A stretch of 64,000 nucleotides of DNA from Branchiostoma floridae (lineage: Eukaryota > Chordata > Leptocardii > Amphioxiformes > Branchiostomatidae), in NCBI RefSeq assembly GCF_000003815.2, contig NC_049987.1:1384065-1448064 (forward strand), given 5' to 3'. Under the pieces are notes generated by a model. It was not told the origin of the DNA. It did not search any database and saw nothing but the letters and a program-made list of their open reading frames with translations. Positions 11,404 to 21,600 of this stretch are shown here, piece by piece. The stretch's first letter is position 1. Each line of letters starts with the position of its first letter. A program made the position numbers and the translations under genes.

Positions 11404-12175
11404 TTAGAATAGGATTGACAACTCTCTTAAGTTGGAAACCAACACACGGACCCCGAGCCTGTTCAGGTGGTAGCCGTCTGAGTTGTACAGGTCTTCCTTT
11501 GGCGACCCCATGTGCGCCAAGCTAGTGCTGTCCGCGACGTAAACATAGCTAGTTTCTTCCGCTACAACGCTCAGGAAAGTGTTCATGTCATCTCCAACTT
11601 CCTGATGGTCACGATCACGTCTTGGTAAAATCGAGGAGAAAAAGAGTGAGGTTTGGGGGTACTTGTCATGAGATACCTGTATCAGCTTTCTGAAGTTCTC
11701 GGACACAACTTTTGGGTCCGCCGTGTCACGAATGTCATTTGTTCCGACATGAAAAAAAATGATTTTGGGATTTGGTCTGGTAGAATTCCGAATGAAATGC
11801 ATAGCTTGTAACAAGTTGTAGGTCAGTTCCTTTGCCACACGTCTATGTGAGTATAGGACTTTTGTTTTGATTGTCACCAAGGAATGGTCAGGCGACATCT
11901 TTGCTGTTGTCGTAGTTGCCTAATTGTCGAGTTTTGTCTGTGCTTTGTCTATTTGTCTGGGTTTTGAATTGTTCTGAAGACTGCTTCGCTCCAGGTTTGT
12001 TTGCTTCTTCACGGTGTTTCGCACCTGAGTTAGAAACTGACCTGGTGTCGTTCGCGTCATCGTTATGCTCAGTCAGGGCCTGGATCCTGTAATGAACACT
12101 CTCGTTGGCTAATCCGTAAAGTAATCTGTCGGCTCGATCTGACTCGTCCTGTGTGATTTGTGTCTCAGTGGACAC
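11404..12175 (-). pseudogene. SGNH/GDSL-esterase-like ORF, probably LINE ORF1 remnant
   Basis: Minus strand. The frame from 11898 to 11404 contains IIFFHVGTNDIRD (SGNH block III, with the conserved GxND), SSILPRRD and, near the end, LYNSDGYHLNRLG (block V, with the D-x-x-H pair). Upstream (12175-11888) lies a polar Gln/Ser/Asn-rich region ending in a stop. Right after it, in another frame, comes FLGDNQNK, where the catalytic-serine block (GDS) would be expected but reads GDN. Esterase domains of this type occur in ORF1 of CR1-like LINEs, often after a coiled coil. A decayed coiled-coil-like stretch is present at about 12640-12930 on the same strand. Stop, frameshift and lost serine argue for a dead copy. 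Confidence 0.55.
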
Positions 12176-13194
12176 TGTCTAGCCATGTGAAAAAATGGGA
12201 AAATCGTAACTTTTGTATGGTGCTGGATAGTTCGTCATAGCGGAGGGTACAGGTTCAGAAAATTCAGGTACAGGTACAGTTTAGGTCCAGACCTGAACCT
12301 GGGCCTGATTCAGTATGTAAAAATTTGTGAATGGACGATACTCAAAACTATGGTTCATTTCGCTACACGAAAGTCTGTTTTGTGGAGTATTCGACTCCCA
12401 CTGGCGTTTTAAAACCCTACAAGGCTAACTTCCTCTGTACGATTGACTGAGGAACTTGGTAGAAATGACTATAGACTCTACCCTGCTTCGCCCTTGTTAT
12501 TTTCTTCGACCGGTAAGTCCAAAAACGTATGAATGCCTGATCATATAATCTGTGTATTTTCCAACAGGTCCAACATCCGGTCCAGTGAGAAACGCCGGTT
12601 TTGTACCGGTACACCGTACCGGTACCCAGCCCTAGTTCGTCATACTTCCGTTGGAGTGACTTTGCTTCGCTCTCATGTTAGCGCTTGACATTTTCCAGGC
12701 GTGCAATGTCTTCCACAAGTTCCCCCTCACGTACATGGTCATGTTCAATTTTTTAGTCTGTCCTCGAGCATAGACTGTCTTTTTAAAATTGAGTCCTTTG
12801 CCATCTCCCTTGCGCTGCCGGCACCTTTCATCCGGGTCACACGACTCATGCTGCTCTGTATCTCATCGTCTGTGTAGGTTTCGAAGCATACTTTATCTCA
12901 AAGGCTGTCAGGAACTGAGTCCATTTCATTGACAACATAACACAGCATTTTGTCTATAATGACGTTCTTTTATATCTATACTGAAATGAGAAGTGGCAAT
13001 TATTACTTTAGAAAATGATAACAATTCATTGCCACTGCAACAAATCCAATATTCACCAGTTCCCGTCATCTCAGTCTATTACCCATCAATCATTCTGTTC
13101 TGCCATGGCACGGCTCCTACTGGGTTGTTGAAGTAATACTTGGGGACTGTCCGCTGCCTCTTTCCAGCCTTAGTGTCTGTACCATCCCAAATGT

Positions 13195-13320
13195 GCTTTA
13201 TCCTAAAAGCGCTTTTAGGATAGAAGCAATTCTTGGATAGGCCTGCATCCTAAATGTGCTTCTATTCTAAAAGCGCTCTAAACCAGAGCGCATTCAGGAT
13301 ATCCCAGACGCGCTCCTTTG
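13195..13320. repeat. Partial copy of the AAAAGCGCTTTT foldback module
   Basis: The segment contains the palindrome tcctaaaagcgcttttagga, a second half-site run (ttctattctaaaagcgctc) and the word gagcgcattcaggatatcc. These are the same words that build the larger foldback at 14190-15185. About 70 bases later, text close to ggtttccatatttggttcgacctcgcga also recurs at about 14660-14690. It is therefore a partial relative. Confidence 0.7.
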
Positions 13321-13329
13321 TCGCCGTCA

Positions 13330-14180
13330 ATCATGGTGATTGACAGGACCGCAAGCGACTATTATTTACGCCCAGGTTTCCATATTTGGTTCGACCTCGC
13401 GATCGAGATATTCTTACACACAATATTTTTGTGTAACATATTTCACAAGTTAGATTTCATGGAGCAAAATGCTCATTCATCTGGAAAGAGTGACCTTGTG
13501 TTCAGAGCAATTTCAGAGTACAGTAGTGTTAAACTTTGACGCAGGAGGAGCTGCGGGTATGCTGAAAGTATGCTGTACAATTTTTTTGTCTTGTTGACAA
13601 ATGTACAACTATCTGGTTGAACCGCAACATACTGTTTTGAAGGTTTGTTAAAATTTTGAAATGATATTGGCCCAGTCATTCATCTAAGACATCTTGTTTC
13701 TGAAATAAAAGCATGGAGGAACTGGATGAGATTATATCTATATATATATATGCAACAATCCTTTTAGTTACTGATAAAGTTTTCAAAGCCCTGTCGTTCT
13801 GTTTATTTGTAACTTTTATTTCTCTTTCATGGATAAATCTATTTATTAGGCAAAGAAAAGATGACAAATCTTATAATAAAAGTTATCTTTATTGTAAGTT
13901 AATGCACAGAGGTAATTGCTCACTGCTGGACGATATGTATACAGTGTATACAGATAATGGGAAATTTATTAAACATGCAGATTAAACACTATTTTGTCCT
14001 TTTGATTGCAACTATAGGATTTTTTATCCATATAACTGTGCAAGGAAAGCACAGAAAGCACTTCTCAATAGTGTATACCAAGATGTACTACAAAATATAC
14101 CATGGAAAGTACTACAAAATGTACCATAAAACATGACAGTCAATGAAAACGCGCCCTGCTCAAGTCCCCAAGCCATTCAG
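13330..14180. other. Non-coding stretch, nothing firmly recognised
   Basis: AT-rich sequence with a short hydrophobic open frame on the plus strand (13713-13985) that shows no recognisable motif, splice context or family. I see no supported gene here. Confidence 0.35.
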
Positions 14181-14189
14181 TTCTCAGGT

Positions 14190-15185
14190 TGTATTTCATC
14201 GCAAAAGCGCTTCTTGGATAGAAGCAGATGTTCGTCTAACAAGAATAGTAGATTGTTGTCTATCCTATAAAAGCGCTTCTGGGATATCCAGAACACGTCG
14301 CAAGCGAAGGAGCGCATTCTGGAGATCCTAGAAACGCCTTTAGGATAGAAGCACATTTGGGATAAGTTTGCATCCAAAATGTGCGTCTACCCTAAAAGCG
14401 CTCTTCCAGGATATCCAGAACACGTCGCAAGCGAAGGAGCGCATTCTGGATATCCTGAATGCGCTCCTGTCGAAGGAGGTCGACATCGGTCTTCTCCTGT
14501 GCAGAGTGACTTTGTTAATGGTTTGGTGAATTTCAGCTTCTGGTTTGTTTCGAACTATCGAATCGGAGATAGCGATACTACCTCGGTGTGACGGGTCCAT
14601 GGTGACACGTCGCGAGAAAATGGCAGCGGTGACTTCCGGTGATTGTTTACACCAAAGTTTCCATATTTAGTTTGACCTCGCGACACCTGCCGTAATCTAC
14701 TTGATCAAAATCCGCAGATTATAAAGCAACCGCTAAACCTAGATTTTACGTGATTATGTGAGGGTTAGACCGGCCCACGTAGTCCCCCAAAGTGATTTGG
14801 TTTGTGCAAGCTACGTTAATTTGGTGTAAGTATATGTATATGGGATCTTCTATCACAATCAAACCCGGAAGTGACCGCGTGGGGACAACAAAGATGGCGG
14901 CCTTTTGACTACGAAAAATCACATGCAAGATAGTCTCCACCTCATGAAACACTAAGCTCCTCCCACAAGTGCACGTTCTGGATAAACACGTCGGCTTATC
15001 TTATCCTGAATGCGCTCCGACAGAAGCGCATTCAGGATATCCAGAATGCGCTCCTCGCTTGCGACGTGTTCTGGATATCCTAGAAGCGCTTTTAGGATAG
15101 AAGCACATTTTGGATGCCGGTCTATCCTAAAAGCGCTTCTATCCTAAAAGCGCTTTTAGGATAGACGACATTCTAGGATGCAACA
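14190..15185. repeat. Modular foldback element with palindromic GCGC words
   Basis: The left arm (about 14368-14478) and right arm (about 15014-15122) are inverted copies of one roughly 110-base module. The module carries ggatatccagaa, cacgtcgcaagcga, gagcgcattctggatatcc and ctaaaagcgct. The left side holds a second, tandem copy of part of the module (14190-14350), and the right side ends in repeated aaaagcgcttttaggatag. The arms enclose about 530 bases of unrelated sequence. This fits a foldback-type nonautonomous DNA transposon or a satellite built from palindromic words. No protein is encoded. Confidence 0.7.
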
Positions 15186-15786
15186 GTGTCCCTGAGAACT
15201 CGTAATGTAGTCATTGAATCCCCGTGTTTTTCTGGAGACATTGCAAACCCTTCCTGTCATTTTAGGTAAACATGTAAAGTGTACTACAATATAACCTTGT
15301 ATGCTGTTGTAACGTACCCTCGGTTCAACTACTTCAACATTACACACAGGGATGACTAGAGTATAATTTGATTGATAGAGTTTGTTTTTGGAACATTCAA
15401 TTTCATTCATGTGATCAATACGTACTTTCTCAATAACAGGTGTCACGAACGGCAAGGCAGAGCGAAGCAATACCCGTATATGCACTACTTTTATGAAGGT
15501 TAGACGTGCAGGTAAACAATGATCGATACAATTCAATCTCTACAACTGAATAAAGAAATTGTGAATTTCCTTGTTTGTCCAGTTGTGGAGATAAAGTTGT
15601 ATTTGATTTTCTCGTATAATAGTGCTGTCTTTCTTGCTATAAAGAAAAGTTGTACAAGTAATAATAGTTGAACAAGAGTTCGAAGAACTCCTATCTTCGC
15701 CTTCTAAGTTGCCTTACTACAATGCAAATTATGTGCAGACGGCTGTTATTAGTATGGTTCGTATTAATTCATTATATTCTCTTTCC

Positions 15787-15935
15787 AAATCACATACTCT
15801 CCAAGCAGAGGTTCGTCTCCAGGCCCGCAAATATAAAGAAACGGTACAAAATTAATGATAAATTTTGACAATAGTGCCTACAAACACGTTCTAACTGCCA
15901 AAGCCGTGCCTCTGCTTGGAGAGTAGAAATCACAT
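15787..15935. mobile_element. Small inverted-repeat element (MITE-like)
   Basis: A perfect 17-bp inverted repeat (tactctccaagcagagg at 15795-15811 and its complement at 15909-15925) encloses about 97 bases. The same nine bases, aaatcacat, occur immediately outside both arms (15787-15795 and 15927-15935), which could be a 9-bp target duplication as in Mutator-like elements. The left copy overlaps the arm by one base and the right copy is offset by one base, so the boundary is not exact. Confidence 0.5.
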
Positions 15936-15939
15936 GTGG

Positions 15940-18400
15940 TGTAATGTATATATAGTTACGAAATAAGAATAGAAAATGCACAACAAACTGTCATCACGAA
16001 CGCAATTTTTATCAGCGTCTGCGGCCTTTTACACACTCAGATCCCTCATTCACTTTCTCTTTAGAGCATTTTGTACCCAAATCTTATCTTCTCCAGTTAT
16101 CTGCTAAACATCAGATCAGATTAAAACCCATCTCAGTTGCTATATGGTTAAAAACCAGTACTACAAACATGCATTCCTAACGTGCTTTTTACAAGAGGAT
16201 TTTTCCTTCTACTATACATACAGGCTTTCCTTCAACAAGCCGATTCTGGGCCTCATATATAAGTCAAATCATAACTTTTTACTTTGTACTGTAAACGTTA
16301 AATGTTGTAGAAACTGACATCTCGATCTATTTTTTTTCTTCTTTTTAGAACATTTTTCTTGGAATACATTTATAGATAATATTTTTTTCTAATTGTCATG
16401 TAGATTTAAAAGACTAAAACTGAATCAAGGCCTATCATTTAATCTCATTACTATGAACCATACGATAATCATATAGACTGAGTTTTTTCACTTTTGTGGA
16501 ACATTTGTACAAAGCACATCTAGGTTACATGTTTCTTGGTCAATGTTCAATACGTCATAACTCCTACACAGGAATAATATGAACTAACATTTTTAGTGAT
16601 TTTTTTTTCCAGTTCTGATCATATTAGGGTTTCAAAAATTATCTGACAACTCATTTATGTTTTAAACTTACTACACTATGTAGGGTAACCATGTGACATA
16701 TACAACGTTTTCTTTGTTCAACACCAAAATCACATTGTTGAAGGCAAGAACCTGGCCACCCTGAATCACGGTACTAATAACGATGTTACAAATCATCGAT
16801 GTTAAGACAAAATAACTTTCCCATAACTTGAGCTGTCAAGGTGAGGGTCGTGTAAGGGTAATGTTTTGCCTCCACATCGCGACCTGAGATTTTTAGTCCA
16901 CTCAGACGTCTGCTTGTTAATTACCCGGCCACACAGGTGTGACGCATTATTCTCCAATCACGTACACCGGAAACCCCCAAGCAATGTTGGGACAAATACT
17001 TGACAGGAGAGAAATTTGGCCTGACACCGGGCAGCACATGATCACCCACAACAGTATATGCCTTATGGAGACTACGCCATGTTAATGAATTACACAACTA
17101 ATTAATTCTACCCACAAAAGCTACATAGTCATGTAAGCATTACTTTCACTTCCTAAAGAAAGTGTAACAGTCATACAAAACTCAGGTAACATTCAGAATG
17201 CTCTACTACCCCCTTCAAAAGAGTTACACTGTACTGTAATATGTTGCATTGCTAAATTGCTCAGAAGGATCGTCATCTACAAGTGAAACCCTTAAGAGGG
17301 TATCCATATACAAATGTCATGTACCCATAACAAAGATAATTATGAATTACACATAATTCTATAATGATCATATTCACAAAAGTGTTTCTTTTTGATTGCG
17401 GTCACCGAAACAATAGCAAGGGCACCAACCCCCGTAATAACTACTGGCTAATGATAATTGAGTACAAAGATGTGCATAATGAAATTCAAATTATCGATCT
17501 ATTTCTACAATTTGTGATGAAATTTAATAAATAATTCTAGTGTTATCTTCCAGGGTTTATACAAATATATAAACAAAAATACACAACACTGTTATAATAA
17601 GACAATTCCAGGGTAATCAATACTTACGAATTACACATCAAAAGTCTAAAATCATTTGCCTTTCACCATCATATTGACTCTGCCAATGAAATGTATGACT
17701 TTAGTATCCAAAGTCTTAATATCAGTCATCAGGTCATCCCAAAGCTTCGCAACTCTGTATACGACTTTTTCTCCTCTTAATTTTTGCATTTTGTTTTAGG
17801 CAGTCAATAATGATACTTTGACCATCTTATTAAGTATTTATGGCGTCGATGTGTCGATGAAGATTAGAAATCCAAGTAATAAGACAAGCTTGGTAGATAG
17901 TCAACGTATGGGGTAAATGTTTTTATAAGATAAGCCAAACTTCAGCGACACTGATGAAAGGTATTGGATGCTACCTGAAAAGTCTGACCGTTTTCCGAAA
18001 TCATTTCCAGCTGCTTCAGTAACTACTAGTACTATTTTGCGTATCTTATTACCTGGATGTCTAACCTTCATCCACGTGTTTTTTAAATTATATTTCATAT
18101 ACTGCCATTTAGCGTATGGCGTTCATGAACTGGCACAAAGTGTTTACTTGTGTCCTTTGACTCACCTGTGACAACAATCCTAAGGAATAGTTTAAAAAAA
18201 AAAAAACTTACACTTAGTTCGTCTCTTAGATATTATCAGTAACCAAGCTAAATCTGAATGCATTCCAGTCATGTGTACATCATTTCATAGAGAGCCTGCA
18301 GGCTCAGTTTTGCCTTTGTCCCCTCTAGACTATCCCTTACAATAACGCTGCACAGTAGTTCATGACTGACGGACCTAAGGCTTGGATAACAATTTTTTTT
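15940..18400. other. About 2.5 kb with no recognisable gene
   Basis: AT-rich sequence with homopolymer runs. The longest open frames are short (about 65 codons), lack motifs and lie in both strands. No transposon ends or RNA genes were recognised. Confidence 0.45.
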
Positions 18401-18404
18401 GACA

Positions 18405-18410
18405 GAAGAT
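18405..18410. repeat. 6-bp target-site duplication, left (GAAGAT)
   Basis: GAAGAT lies immediately outside the left end of the inverted-repeat element and is repeated exactly at 22569-22574 outside the right end. Confidence 0.85.
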
Positions 18411-19608
18411 AGTAGTATAGTAGGGACAGGATCACTATTATTATTCAGGAGCAAGAAGGAGCAGGTCAGAGGTCAAATATGATTTATTCGGGCGGAGCAG
18501 GTCATAGGTCAGAGGTCATCGTCTGCTGAGATAATTTATTCAGGAGCGGGTCAGAGGTTATGTTATGACGGCAAAATCTAGGGGAATAGGTATGTTTTTA
18601 GATCTGGTCGGGGTGAAATAGGGGTCAGGCCGCCCTTTTGATAGACAACCCCACCCCAACCCCAAATGAACCTCCCCTCTCCAATCGTGAATGACATGCC
18701 CTTATATGGCCTGGTTCTAAGTCTCTAAGTCAATCAATCGGTTGAATCTGCTGAGATCAGTCTCTAATGGATGCGCTGAAAGCACAAACAACAGACGTCT
18801 TTCGCCAGTTACTATATCACAAAGCCCCAGGCTTGTTTCCCCAACATCGGCGGCTTCCCAGTTCGGTGGAGTACGTAAAAGTAATACAATGGGTGGATAC
18901 GATCTCGGCGGACGAGGAATATGAAAAGATTATAGACAATTTCGTGGATAACGTACCCAACGCGAGGGATGGGCTGAAAACGGTGCTCGAAAAAGTACTG
19001 CAAGAGGAACGATTAAACTGGGGTCGACTCGTTATCGCAATGTCTTTCGCCGCGGACGTATGTGTCAACTTGCACGAACGGTATGACAAAAATACCGACG
19101 CAATCTCGACCGAGTTACCAACGTTGATTTGCAACTATGCGGGAAACTGGTTGTTACACCAACGTGGATGGGACGGATGGATTGACCGTCGCCGGCACGA
19201 CAAGTACCCGTCGTTTGTACAGTGTCTCTGTTGGCTTCTCACTGCACACGTTTGCATCATCGTGACGTACATTTTGCACTGAACACGCCCGAACATGCCC
19301 GAACATGTTAAAACACGCCCACGCACGGTACGCTGGTTGGCCAACGCTAGATGTAATGTTGATTTACATAATTGCATAAAATTATTGCTTTGGAGTAGCT
19401 ATACGTGTTGCTCCGGAGTAAAAACACTGCTCCGGAGTATGCTCCGGAGTAAGTGAGTAACTATATTTGTTGTAAGTATGTATATTTGTCATGCACGTAC
19501 GAACATATCTATATGTACATGCAGTAAAACATTGCTTTGGAGTAACGTATAGTGTTGCTCCGGAGCAAAAACACTGCTCCGGAGTAAAAAATACTGGTCC
19601 GGAGTAAA
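18411..19608. repeat. Left terminal inverted repeat (1,198 bp)
   Basis: Pairs with 21371-22568 in inverted orientation. I saw only three substitutions: ggttatgttatg against ggttattttatg near 18560, cgcaatctc against cgccatctc inside the Bcl-2-like ORF, and attgcataaaatta against attgcataagatta near 19377. Homology stops at 19608, just after ggtccggagtaaa. Confidence 0.85.
18767..19282 (+). CDS. Bcl-2-like protein, left-arm copy (171 aa)
   Basis: Intronless ORF. It carries a BH1 region centred on NWGR (residues 84-87), followed by a hydrophobic helix and a Cys-Val end, as in Bcl-2 relatives. A BH2 region has paired tryptophans in QRGWDGWID (about 131-140). A C-terminal hydrophobic tail (about 150-171) could anchor it in mitochondrial or ER membranes. 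The length of 171 aa fits a compact Bcl-2 fold. A weak BH3-like helix may lie near residues 10-25 but is not convincing. Family members with BH1/BH2 and a tail either block or promote apoptosis; which applies here cannot be told. The ORF points inward from the element end, and an identical protein is encoded on the opposite strand in the other arm. Lack of introns and a place inside a mobile element suggest capture from a host or a viral-type accessory gene. Confidence 0.8.
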   Translation: MDALKAQTTDVFRQLLYHKAPGLFPQHRRLPSSVEYVKVIQWVDTISADEEYEKIIDNFVDNVPNARDGLKTVLEKVLQEERLNWGRLVIAMSFAADVCVNLHERYDKNTDAISTELPTLICNYAGNWLLHQRGWDGWIDRRRHDKYPSFVQCLCWLLTAHVCIIVTYILH

Positions 19609-19870
19609 TGAGTAAGTACATTTGTTGTAATAAGTTAGTACATTTGTTCTGTACGTACGAACATATCTATATGTACATGCAGTGAAACAATGCTTTGGAG
19701 TAACTATACGTGTTGCTCCGGAGTAAAATAAACTGCTCCGGAGTAAAAATAAACTGCTCCGGAGTAAAATAAACTGCTCCGGAGTAATATTAACTGCTCC
19801 GGAGTAAAATAAACTGCTCCGGAGTAAAATAGACTGCTCCGAAGTATGCTCCGGAGTAAATGAGTCAGTA
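19385..19870. repeat. CTCCGGAG palindrome array, left
   Basis: At least twelve perfect CTCCGGAG octamers and two variants occur, mostly spaced by short A/T-rich linkers (such as taaaataaactg). They are grouped into higher-order units that begin near 19385, 19528 and 19685 with gctttggagtaac and end with a conserved tail holding gtacgtacgaacatat and ctatatgtacatgcag. The first 224 bases belong to the terminal repeat; the rest is specific to this side. The assembly gap follows directly. Confidence 0.85.
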
Positions 19871-19938
19871 TATTTGTTGTAATAAGTTAGCATATTTGCC
19901 ATGTACGTACGAACATATACTATCTATATGTAAATGCA

Positions 19939-20300
19939 NNNNNNNNNNNNNNNNNNNNNNNNNNNNNNNNNNNNNNNNNNNNNNNNNNNNNNNNNNNNNN
20001 NNNNNNNNNNNNNNNNNNNNNNNNNNNNNNNNNNNNNNNNNNNNNNNNNNNNNNNNNNNNNNNNNNNNNNNNNNNNNNNNNNNNNNNNNNNNNNNNNNNN
20101 NNNNNNNNNNNNNNNNNNNNNNNNNNNNNNNNNNNNNNNNNNNNNNNNNNNNNNNNNNNNNNNNNNNNNNNNNNNNNNNNNNNNNNNNNNNNNNNNNNNN
20201 NNNNNNNNNNNNNNNNNNNNNNNNNNNNNNNNNNNNNNNNNNNNNNNNNNNNNNNNNNNNNNNNNNNNNNNNNNNNNNNNNNNNNNNNNNNNNNNNNNNN
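19939..20300. other. Assembly gap, 362 N
   Basis: A run of N lies inside the element, immediately after the palindrome array. The true length is unknown from the sequence. Repeats on the left and the long terminal repeats make collapse or mis-sizing likely. Confidence 0.99.
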
Positions 20301-20392
20301 ACGTACGATCCCTAAAAACCTAAATGCCCGACAAATATATGTGTGCACATCAATATCTAATCATTTTCCTTCTGTCCACCGAACAAAAAAGT

Positions 20393-21028
20393 ATGCCTCA
20401 CGTCTGCGAAATTTGTGATCGGGAGTTTGATCGTGCGTTCAACCTCGAGCGTCATCTTGAAAGAAAACACCGAGACAAGTCAGGTGTTGCCTCGGGAGAA
20501 GTCGTCGTTGATGCCGAGACGGGCTCTTACCGGGAGCGCGATGTTTTCGACGACTCCGATGTGTCGTCCGAACACGACAAGGATACGGTTGGTTCCGAAG
20601 ATGGGGATTCGACGGCATCACAAGATGAAGAAAGCGTCTCAGACGCCGAATCTGTGATGGGCTCCGAGCAGGGAGACTCCACAGAAGAAACCGACAGCGA
20701 CCAATGTGGTTCCGAGAGTGATACAGGGACAGATGTGTCTTCCGGAACGGTTTCATCTGATGAAAGTGAATGTACCGGCTACGACAGCGGCTACCAGAGC
20801 GGTGACGAGGAGGAGTGGACACTCTATCGAGACTGGTCCATCGCACTACCTCACCAGCCAGGCGATGTTCCTCAATGCGTCATCAAACAGAAGAAGCGCG
20901 CTGGCAAAAAGTTTTATCTAATAGAGTTCGCTGCATTGCCTCGTTACAGTAATGAGATTGTAGACAGCAAGAACTGGGTGCCAGAACAGACATTGATGAA
21001 AAAATATGGTTACCTCGTCCTGAAGTAA
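20393..21028 (+). CDS. C2H2 zinc finger / acidic / chromo-like protein (211 aa)
   Basis: The start is taken at 20393 because the zinc finger begins three residues later; an in-frame ATG at 20324 would add 23 residues without any motif. The N-terminus has one C2H2 finger (CEICDREFDRAF ... HLERKH, spacing C-x2-C-x12-H-x4-H). Residues about 45-145 are very rich in Ser, Asp, Glu and Gly. The C-terminal 55 residues contain KKFYLIEFAALP and, after a short insertion, NWVPEQTL. This resembles the aromatic cage and WxPExxL ending of a chromodomain. Chromodomains occur at the C-terminus of Polinton and other integrases, where they read chromatin. A role in targeting or in regulating the element is plausible but inferred. 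It is unique to the interior and not part of the terminal repeats. Confidence 0.7.
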   Translation: MPHVCEICDREFDRAFNLERHLERKHRDKSGVASGEVVVDAETGSYRERDVFDDSDVSSEHDKDTVGSEDGDSTASQDEESVSDAESVMGSEQGDSTEETDSDQCGSESDTGTDVSSGTVSSDESECTGYDSGYQSGDEEEWTLYRDWSIALPHQPGDVPQCVIKQKKRAGKKFYLIEFAALPRYSNEIVDSKNWVPEQTLMKKYGYLVLK

Positions 21029-21339
21029 TGTGAGGTCGCCATATCGCTTGCAGTACAATTTTTCTTTCCTAATGTGATACCATATTTGACATATAGGACG
21101 ACATGTGTGTTGGTTATGAATTCCTTAATACAATTTTGATCGCCGTCAAGTAATAGTAAAGTGTTGAGAAACAGGATCACCGTACACAAGTGCCTTTTGT
21201 GTTGTGTTGATATATGCCTACATAACAGACACGTATAAGACTACTACAAAGCAATGATTTCCTGCATGTACATATAGATGACATATGTCCGTACGTACAT
21301 GACAAATATGCTTACCTATAACAAATATACTTACTCATT

Positions 21340-21600
21340 TACTCCGGAGCATACTCCGGAGCAGTTTTATTTTACTCCGGACCAGTATTTTTTACTCCGG
21401 AGCAGTGTTTTTGCTCCGGAGCAACACTATACGTTACTCCAAAGCAATGTTTTACTGCATGTACATATAGATATGTTCGTACGTGCATGACAAATATACA
21501 TACTTACAACAAATATAGTTACTCACTTACTCCGGAGCATACTCCGGAGCAGTGTTTTTACTCCGGAGCAACACGTATAGCTACTCCAAAGCAATAATCT
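21340..21600. repeat. CTCCGGAG palindrome array, right
   Basis: Seven perfect CTCCGGAG octamers plus one variant in this stretch form the mirror image of the inner end of the left array. Higher-order tails with ctatatgtacatgcag are again present (about 21265-21285 and 21455-21475). Bases 21371-21600 lie in the terminal repeat. Unlike the left side, the array is short and no long run of taaaataaactg units is seen. Confidence 0.8.

Noticed and set aside
19860-20348. Open frames spanning the N run
   Set aside because: They exist only because N positions are read as unknown residues.
20324-20392. Upstream in-frame ATG for the C2H2 protein
   Set aside because: The extra 23 residues are hydrophobic and unlike the rest; the ATG at 20393 directly precedes the finger. 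The choice is not certain.
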